A stretch of DNA of 9,913 bases from Marinosulfonomonas sp. (GTDB lineage Bacteria > Pseudomonadota > Alphaproteobacteria > Rhodobacterales > Rhodobacteraceae): NCBI GenBank assembly GCA_015494385.1, contig WGBJ01000505.1:1-9913 (forward strand), given 5' to 3'. Numbering within the stretch: position 1 is the first letter of the stretch; each line of letters begins with the position of its first letter. Under the pieces are notes generated by a model. That model had not been told where the DNA came from. It made no database searches and saw nothing but the letters and a program-made list of their open reading frames with translations. Positions 6,998-9,913 of the stretch are shown here, one piece after another. Both the position numbers and the translations under genes were made by a program.

Positions 6998-7015
6998 TTG
7001 CACGCCCCTGTGCAA
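6998..7015. promoter_or_regulatory. Palindrome TTGCAC-N6-GTGCAA upstream of mrp
   Basis: TTGCAC (6998-7003) and GTGCAA (7010-7015) are perfect inverted copies around GCCCCT. The site is 43-60 nt upstream of the mrp start codon. The symmetry fits a dimeric regulator site; read on the minus strand, TTGCAC could also be a -35 box, though I see no convincing -10 at the right spacing. No known regulator is assigned. Confidence 0.4.
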
Positions 7016-7073
7016 GAGGCAAAAACCGCGCATGTAACAGGAATGTGAAAATAGGACAGCAACCCTGCCCTAC

Positions 7074-7112
7074 CTATGCGCCAGACGCATAGCGGCAATT
7101 CAAATGCGTCTG
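7074..7112. promoter_or_regulatory. Overlapping inverted repeats upstream of the ccaF1-ccsR promoter
   Basis: CTATGCG (7074-7080) pairs with CGCATAG (7086-7092), and the overlapping CAGACGCAT (7082-7090) pairs with ATGCGTCTG (7104-7112), a perfect 9-bp arm. The central CGCAT is shared, so the two hairpins exclude each other. The block ends 1 nt before the predicted -35 box and may be an operator for the stress-RNA operon. It has no T tract, so a terminator is less likely. Confidence 0.45.
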
Positions 7113-7137
7113 TTGTGGCAATCCCCAAAATACATAT
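7113..7137 (+). promoter_or_regulatory. Possible sigma-32-type promoter for ccaF1-ccsR
   Basis: TTGTGG (7113-7118) and ACATAT (7132-7137) are 13 nt apart, the spacing used by RpoH-type sigma factors, and the second element resembles their CCATNT -10. In R. sphaeroides the equivalent locus is driven by RpoHI/RpoHII. The start would lie near 7145, about 50 nt before the DUF1127 gene. The -35 match is imperfect, so confidence is moderate. Confidence 0.45.
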
Positions 7138-7196
7138 GTTCCGCCGTGTCAGAACAATCCGGTTCTGGCACCAACCATAGTAAGCGAGTTAGCCCC

Positions 7197-7412
7197 ATGG
7201 CTTTTACAACAGAATTCCACGGCACAAACGCCGGTGTCACAGGCCGCGTTTCGGCCATCCTGAAATCCGCAACCGACCGCGTTGCCAACTACCGCCTGTA
7301 CCGCAAAACAGTGAATGAACTGAGCGCGCTGAGCATGCGGGAACTGGACGATCTGGGCCTGAACCGCTCGATGATCAAACGCATCGCACTCGAGGCCGCC
7401 TACGGCCTGTAA
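7197..7412 (+). CDS. ccaF1: DUF1127 small protein, CcaF1-like
   Basis: A 71-residue basic protein. Its second half (about 33-71, RLYRKTVNELSALSMRELDD then LGLNRSMI, ending ALEAAYGL) is the DUF1127 signature: an arginine-rich helix followed by LxxLsxreLxDlGLxRsxI. In R. sphaeroides the homologous gene upstream of the CcsR RNAs encodes CcaF1, described as an RNA-binding protein acting in RNA turnover and sRNA maturation. I took the ATG at 7197 because the next upstream ATG, at 7104, would put the predicted promoter inside the coding region. Its ribosome site is weak (AAGCGAG about 8 nt before). It is the first gene of a unit that runs into four stem-loops and a terminator, with 6 nt between the stop codon and the first stem. 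It has no membrane segment or signal peptide. Confidence 0.9.
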   Translation: MAFTTEFHGTNAGVTGRVSAILKSATDRVANYRLYRKTVNELSALSMRELDDLGLNRSMIKRIALEAAYGL

Positions 7413-7418
7413 GAAATT

Positions 7419-7462
7419 CGGCCCGCCTGTTCTTTCTCCTCCCTGAACATGCAGGCGTGCCG
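7419..7462 (+). ncRNA. ccsR1: CcsR-type stem-loop sRNA, copy 1
   Basis: CGGC (7419-7422) plus CGCCTG (7424-7429) pair with CAGGCG (7452-7457) plus GCCG (7459-7462), with one C-T mismatch. The 22-nt loop contains CTCCTCCC, one base short of the 9-nt core of the family's CCUCCUCCC motif. It begins 7 nt after the DUF1127 stop codon. R. sphaeroides CcsR1-4 are processed from a shared transcript with the DUF1127 mRNA, are induced by oxidative and heat stress, and affect C1 metabolism and glutathione-related pathways. Confidence 0.8.
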
Positions 7463-7465
7463 GAC

Positions 7466-7501
7466 CGCGGTGGCATCTACCTCCTCCCGGGTGTCACCGC
7501 G
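7466..7501 (+). ncRNA. ccsR2: CcsR-type stem-loop sRNA, copy 2
   Basis: CGCGGTGGCA (7466-7475) pairs with TGTCACCGCG (7492-7501) over 10 bp including one G-U pair. The 16-nt loop holds the full CCTCCTCCC at 7480-7488. Only 3 nt separate it from copy 1, so the hairpins are arrayed back to back. Confidence 0.85.
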
Positions 7502-7509
7502 CAAAGATA

Positions 7510-7528
7510 CGGGGTTATTTTTACCCCG
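7510..7528 (+). other. Extra small hairpin between CcsR copies 2 and 3
   Basis: CGGGGT (7510-7515) pairs with ACCCCG (7523-7528) around a TATTTTT loop. It lacks the CCTCCTCCC motif and so is not a fifth member. It may be a spacer structure that guides processing between copies 2 and 3, or a separator that keeps the two neighbouring stems folding independently. Confidence 0.5.
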
Positions 7529-7532
7529 GATA

Positions 7533-7570
7533 TGCGAAGGGTCTTTTCCTCCTCCCTGAGGCCCGACGCA
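7533..7570 (+). ncRNA. ccsR3: CcsR-type stem-loop sRNA, copy 3
   Basis: TGCG (7533-7536) pairs with CGCA (7567-7570) and, after a small symmetric internal loop, GGGTC (7539-7543) pairs with GGCCC (7560-7564) with one U-G pair. The loop carries CCTCCTCCC at 7548-7556 after a short T run. The stem is weaker than those of copies 2 and 4. Confidence 0.8.
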
Positions 7571-7577
7571 AAAACAG

Positions 7578-7620
7578 AACGGCAGTGCCCCTCCTCCCTG
7601 GGCGCTGCCGTTTCTTTTTT
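7578..7620 (+). ncRNA. ccsR4: CcsR-type stem-loop, copy 4, doubling as the operon terminator
   Basis: A 13-bp stem, AACGGCAGTGCCC (7578-7590) with GGGCGCTGCCGTT (7600-7612) including one U-G pair, closes a 9-nt loop CTCCTCCCT. CCTCCTCCC spans 7590-7598, so the first C belongs to the stem. The stem is followed by TTTCTTTTTT (7611-7620), making this the strongest intrinsic terminator in the window. It ends the DUF1127-CcsR transcript and so should be the most abundant 3' end. Confidence 0.88.
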
Positions 7621-7676
7621 GGGGAAGGGAGACTCAGTTGTCAGGAGTAGGATTAGACAAGATTTCAATTGTAATT

Positions 7677-7719
7677 AAGTGATAATAACCACTTACTTCT
7701 TTAATGAAGTATATACTTC
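7677..7719. promoter_or_regulatory. Nested palindromes upstream of the 174-aa gene
   Basis: GAAGTATATACTTC (7706-7719) is a perfect 14-bp palindrome. Its left half also pairs with an upstream ACTTC (7695-7699), and AAGTG (7677-7681) pairs with CACTT (7690-7694). Five related half-sites thus fall in 43 bp of AT-rich DNA, 67-109 bp before the start codon of the next gene. This resembles a multi-site operator. TATACT at 7712-7717 inside the palindrome could serve as a -10 box, but I find no matching -35. Confidence 0.5.
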
Positions 7720-7785
7720 GAAATATTCTCCTACCAAAACTGCATAAACTAAGGTAGATTTAGAGTACAAGAAAAGGATCTAAGA

Positions 7786-8310
7786 ATGGGTGACTATCAG
7801 GACGTTTTTGGTTCACATTCGGATGCAGTGGAGGTCACTGATCGAATTTCCCATCAGGAAACCATGGATGCCGCTCAATCTGCTGAGAATTGGGAAGACG
7901 GTGCAAGCGACTTCGAATTGGCGGCTATGTTACGTCGCAACTCTCCTTTTGAAGGCTTGCCCGGTGTGTCTGCTATTATTTCATGCGACGGCAAACCAAG
8001 CCTTTCCTTCGATGCATTCATTGAAGCTTTTAGCGACGCTTATGACCACGGGAATCGGGGCGATCATGTCGGTGTGCTTTTAGAGTACGCCGCCTGCCGC
8101 AATCCAGAAGCAATCCGGTCTCTACGGCGGCGATGGTGCGAATTTCAATCAGCTAAAAAAATCGACTTGAGTGAGTTGACCATCGCTTCTTGCGAAGAGA
8201 AGATCGCCCCTATCGCACGGGCTGGTATTGGTGCTTTGATGATGGTGGGCATCTCAGGTGAAGAGATCCAAGCTATTTATGGTACATTGCGTCATGGGCG
8301 GTATACCTAA
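7786..8310 (+). CDS. Hypothetical protein, 174 aa, unrecognised
   Basis: I do not recognise this protein. It is probably cytoplasmic: no signal peptide and no clear membrane segment. The N-terminal 50 residues are acidic and rich in D, E, S and Q; the middle (about 70-120) includes AFSDAYDHGNRGDHVGVLLE and an arginine-rich RSLRRRWCEF; the end (about 140-174) is a predicted helical stretch with APIARAGIGALMMVGISGEE. The ATG at 7786 is supported by AAAAGGA at 7773-7779, 6 nt upstream. It stands alone, between the CcsR terminator and lrp. Base composition is close to 50% GC in the parts I counted, clearly below the neighbouring genes, which suggests acquisition from elsewhere. The single long ORF, a good ribosome site and an ordered upstream region argue that it is a real gene. 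Confidence 0.7.
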   Translation: MGDYQDVFGSHSDAVEVTDRISHQETMDAAQSAENWEDGASDFELAAMLRRNSPFEGLPGVSAIISCDGKPSLSFDAFIEAFSDAYDHGNRGDHVGVLLEYAACRNPEAIRSLRRRWCEFQSAKKIDLSELTIASCEEKIAPIARAGIGALMMVGISGEEIQAIYGTLRHGRYT

Positions 8311-8488
8311 ATTTGATCTCAGGTGTATCCACGCAACCTTCTTAAAACGACATTTTTTTTGGTCCTACAAAACGTCACCGATCAGACGCCTTACAAAAAA
8401 GCAGTAATCGGTCCAACCATAGCCAAGGTCCACATAGCTACCATTTATCCTTTTTGCATTAAACGGCAGATCCCCAACACCTCCCCCT

Positions 8489-8941
8489 TCAAGCCCGCTC
8501 ATCCTTCGGCGACCCCATCACAACATAGCTTGTAATCGAATTCACCTGCGGCACAGTCCCCAGTATATCGGTGTGGAAGGTCTTGTAGCTGGCCAGATCC
8601 GGCACCTCGACCCGCAGCAGGTATTCGTAAACTCCCGCCACATTGTGACACTCGCGCACCTGCGGCGCCAAGGCCATCGAGCGTTCAAACGCCTCTTGCG
8701 ATTTCTTGGTGTGGTCCGACAGCCCCACCGCCACATAGGCCGTAAACCCGTTGCCCAGCTTTTCACGGTCCACCACGGCGCGGTAGCCCTTGATCACCCC
8801 GCGCCGCTCCAACTCCTGCACACGGCGTAAACAGGCCGAGGGCGAAAGCGCCACCCGTTCGGCCAGATCAATATTGCTGATCCGCCCGTCCCGCTGAAGG
8901 ATGCGCAATATTTCGTCGTTTTTTGCGTCCATTTCAGGCAT
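8489..8941 (-). CDS. Lrp/AsnC family transcriptional regulator
   Basis: A feast/famine-type DNA-binding regulator. The 150 residues contain the N-terminal helix-turn-helix (about 5-52, with NDEILRILQRDGRISNIDLA and SPSACLRRVQELERRGVI) and the C-terminal ligand-binding and oligomerisation RAM domain (about 62-145, with VRECHNVAGVYEYLLRVEV and NSITSYVVM). Such proteins form dimers to octamers and usually sense an amino acid. The ATG at 8939-8941 is used here; another in-frame ATG at 8930-8932 would cost three residues, and neither has a strong ribosome site. It is divergent from a LysE-family exporter with 97 bp between the start codons, the classic arrangement in which an Lrp-type protein controls the exporter. 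AATATT elements in the spacer and in its own 5' coding region may be its targets. Confidence 0.92.
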   Translation of the reverse strand: MPEMDAKNDEILRILQRDGRISNIDLAERVALSPSACLRRVQELERRGVIKGYRAVVDREKLGNGFTAYVAVGLSDHTKKSQEAFERSMALAPQVRECHNVAGVYEYLLRVEVPDLASYKTFHTDILGTVPQVNSITSYVVMGSPKDERA

Positions 8942-8975
8942 CTGCTGCTAAACTTTCTGCTGATCAGGGATATTA

Positions 8976-8991
8976 GGCGTAATATTGCGCC
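8976..8991. promoter_or_regulatory. Candidate Lrp-type operator between lrp and lysE
   Basis: GGCGTAATATTGCGCC reads the same on both strands at 14 of 16 positions, centred on AATATT. It lies in the 97-bp divergent spacer, 35 nt upstream of the lrp start and 48 nt upstream of the lysE start. Lrp/AsnC proteins commonly bind imperfect AT-centred palindromes of about this size. A CATAAT at 9002-9007 could be the -10 box of lysE, and TAATAT (minus strand, 8975-8970) that of lrp, though neither has a clear -35. Confidence 0.55.
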
Positions 8992-9038
8992 CATTTTAAA
9001 ACATAATTGCCGAACGACTGTAACAAAGGCAACCTGAA

Positions 9039-9638
9039 ATGACACCCGACCTGATCCTCGCCCTGATCGCCTTTGCGCTGGTCAGCTCCCTCACCCCGGG
9101 GCCGAACAACCTGATGCTGATGGCCTCGGGCGCCAATTTTGGCCTGAAACGCACCGTCCCGCATATGCTGGGGGTGTCGATCGGCTTTGTGTTCATGGTG
9201 GTGCTGGTGGGGGCCGGACTGGTGCAGGTGTTTGACGCCTATCCGGTCAGCTATACGGTGCTGAAAGTGGTCAGCGTGGCCTATCTGCTGTATCTGGCGT
9301 GGAAAATCGGCACCAACCGTAAACCGCCCAAAGGGGCCAAAACCGGCAGCAAACCGATGACCTTCCTGCAAGCGGCGGCGTTTCAATGGGTCAACCCCAA
9401 GGCCTGGAGCATGGCCCTGACCGCCTTGGGTGTCTACGCCCCGCCCCAGCCAACATTCGCCGATATTGTGGTGGTGGCCGTTGTTTTCGGCCTCACCAAC
9501 CTGCCCGCCATTTCCATTTGGGTGATGACGGGCCAACAAATGAGCCGTTTTCTAAACACCCCGCGCCGGTTGCAGGTTTTCAACATCACGGCCGGATTGC
9601 TGCTGGTCGCCACCCTCTATCCGATCCTGACGTCCTGA
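9039..9638 (+). CDS. LysE/RhtB family amino-acid exporter
   Basis: An inner-membrane protein that should export an amino acid or related metabolite out of the cell. The 199 residues are typical of the family. Hydrophobic segments lie at about 3-18, 39-65, 70-90, 110-130, 142-165 and 180-197, giving the expected six-helix layout. The family marker SSLTPGPNN is at 16-24 and FQWVNPKAW at 115-123, matching the NPKAW signature. The ATG at 9039 follows AAAGG (9025-9029) with a 9-nt spacer. It is divergent from an Lrp/AsnC gene, its likely regulator. The substrate cannot be read from sequence; family members carry lysine, threonine, homoserine, cysteine and others. Nothing is truncated. Confidence 0.93.
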   Translation: MTPDLILALIAFALVSSLTPGPNNLMLMASGANFGLKRTVPHMLGVSIGFVFMVVLVGAGLVQVFDAYPVSYTVLKVVSVAYLLYLAWKIGTNRKPPKGAKTGSKPMTFLQAAAFQWVNPKAWSMALTALGVYAPPQPTFADIVVVAVVFGLTNLPAISIWVMTGQQMSRFLNTPRRLQVFNITAGLLLVATLYPILTS

Positions 9639-9647
9639 CCCAAAGGC

Positions 9648-9766
9648 GTGCCTGCGGCACACACTATATTTGGCCCCTTCGGGGCGATGCCTCTGGCAGA
9701 GGTATTTGGAAAAAGAAGAAGGTAACTGTGCTTCTTCTTTTTCCAAATACCTTCGCCGAAGGCATC
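9648..9766. repeat. Compound inverted repeat downstream of lysE
   Basis: Immediately after lysE come GTGCC-TGC-GGCAC (9648-9660) and GCCCC-TTC-GGGGC (9673-9685), then a very long hairpin: a perfect 22-bp pair (9700-9721 with 9731-9752) with a 9-nt loop, flanked by GATGCCT (9686-9692) and AGGCATC (9760-9766). The arm sequence, TATTTGGAAAAAGAAGAAG, resembles a dispersed intergenic sequence I associate with Rhodobacteraceae genomes. It looks like a head-to-head pair of such repeats. It could stop transcription in both directions, although the T-rich arm lies inside the stem. Confidence 0.65.
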
Positions 9767-9820
9767 CTGCGCGAGCCCCGTCAGGGGCGAAGCGCGGGTC
9801 GGCGGGCGTAAAAGTGCTTT

Positions 9821-9913
9821 GCGTTTGATCTGAATCGGCATGGCCGCCGAACGCCATTGCGCCAGCAATCGCTGCCTCGGCGGCCATGCCGATGCTTGTA
9901 TCAAATTAAACGC
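9821..9913. repeat. Large nested inverted repeat at the window edge
   Basis: A perfect 17-bp pair (9834-9850 with 9877-9893, ATCGGCATGGCCGCCGA in the left arm) encloses ATTGC-GCCA-GCAAT (9856-9869). Outside it TTTGAT (9824-9829) pairs with ATCAAA (9900-9905), and GCGTTT (9821-9826) with AAACGC (9908-9913). The outermost pair ends at the last base of the window, so the structure may be larger. No gene is seen from 9639 to 9913. Candidates are a palindromic dispersed repeat, a MITE-like element or a strong terminator. Confidence 0.6.

Noticed and set aside
7419..7620. CRISPR array
   Set aside because: The units differ in stem sequence and spacing and share only the 8-9 nt loop motif; they are folded RNAs, not direct repeats with spacers.
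8379..8412. ACCGAT/ATCGGT as a terminator of the 174-aa gene
   Set aside because: Only a 6-bp stem with a loop of more than 20 nt and no T tract. The 178 nt from 8311 to 8488 hold nothing else I can support.
9552..9904. Minus-strand frames of 111 and 95 aa at the right end
   Set aside because: They cross the long inverted repeats and overlap lysE antisense; their lysine and serine runs come from the repeat arms.

Overview
The window looks like chromosomal DNA of an alphaproteobacterium of the Rhodobacteraceae (Rhodobacter/Roseobacter relatives). Four things point there: the order and sequence of the division and cell-wall (dcw) genes, a long structured leader in front of mraZ like the UpsM leader of Rhodobacter sphaeroides, a DUF1127 gene followed by four hairpins with CCTCCTCCC loops like the R. 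sphaeroides ccaF1-ccsR1-4 locus, and REP-like intergenic palindromes. This assignment comes from recognition of the sequence; no database search was run.

Positions 1-5571, all on the minus strand, hold the start of the dcw cluster. In transcription order these are mraZ, rsmH (mraW), ftsL, ftsI, murE and the first 23 codons of murF. The genes are tightly packed: 3 nt between mraZ and rsmH, a 1-nt overlap rsmH/ftsL, a 4-nt ATGA overlap ftsL/ftsI, and 20 nt between ftsI and murE. A REP-like palindrome lies in the 70-nt gap before murF. Together they encode a transcriptional regulator, a 16S rRNA methyltransferase, a divisome scaffold, the septal transpeptidase and two enzymes of peptidoglycan precursor synthesis.

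Positions 5272-5881 contain no protein gene. They hold a roughly 260-nt mraZ leader with strong stem-loops, the likely origin of an UpsM-type sRNA. Behind it is a promoter with a perfect TTGACA -35 box set inside a 10-bp periodic TGGG array that fits a MraZ operator. Further right are an AT-rich inverted repeat and a perfect hairpin downstream of mrp.

Positions 5882-6955 (minus) encode Mrp/ApbC, a P-loop iron-sulfur carrier. Divergent from it, 7113-7620 (plus) is a compact stress-RNA locus: palindromes, a sigma-32-like promoter, a 71-aa DUF1127 protein, and four CcsR-type stem-loops, the last ending in a T tract as an intrinsic terminator.

Positions 7621-8488 are poorer in GC. They contain one unrecognised 174-aa protein gene preceded by nested palindromes, and may be a recent insertion. 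Positions 8489-9638 hold a divergent pair, an Lrp/AsnC regulator (minus) and a LysE/RhtB amino-acid exporter (plus), with a palindromic operator candidate between them. From 9639 to the end there is no gene, only two very long inverted repeats, the second reaching the window edge.
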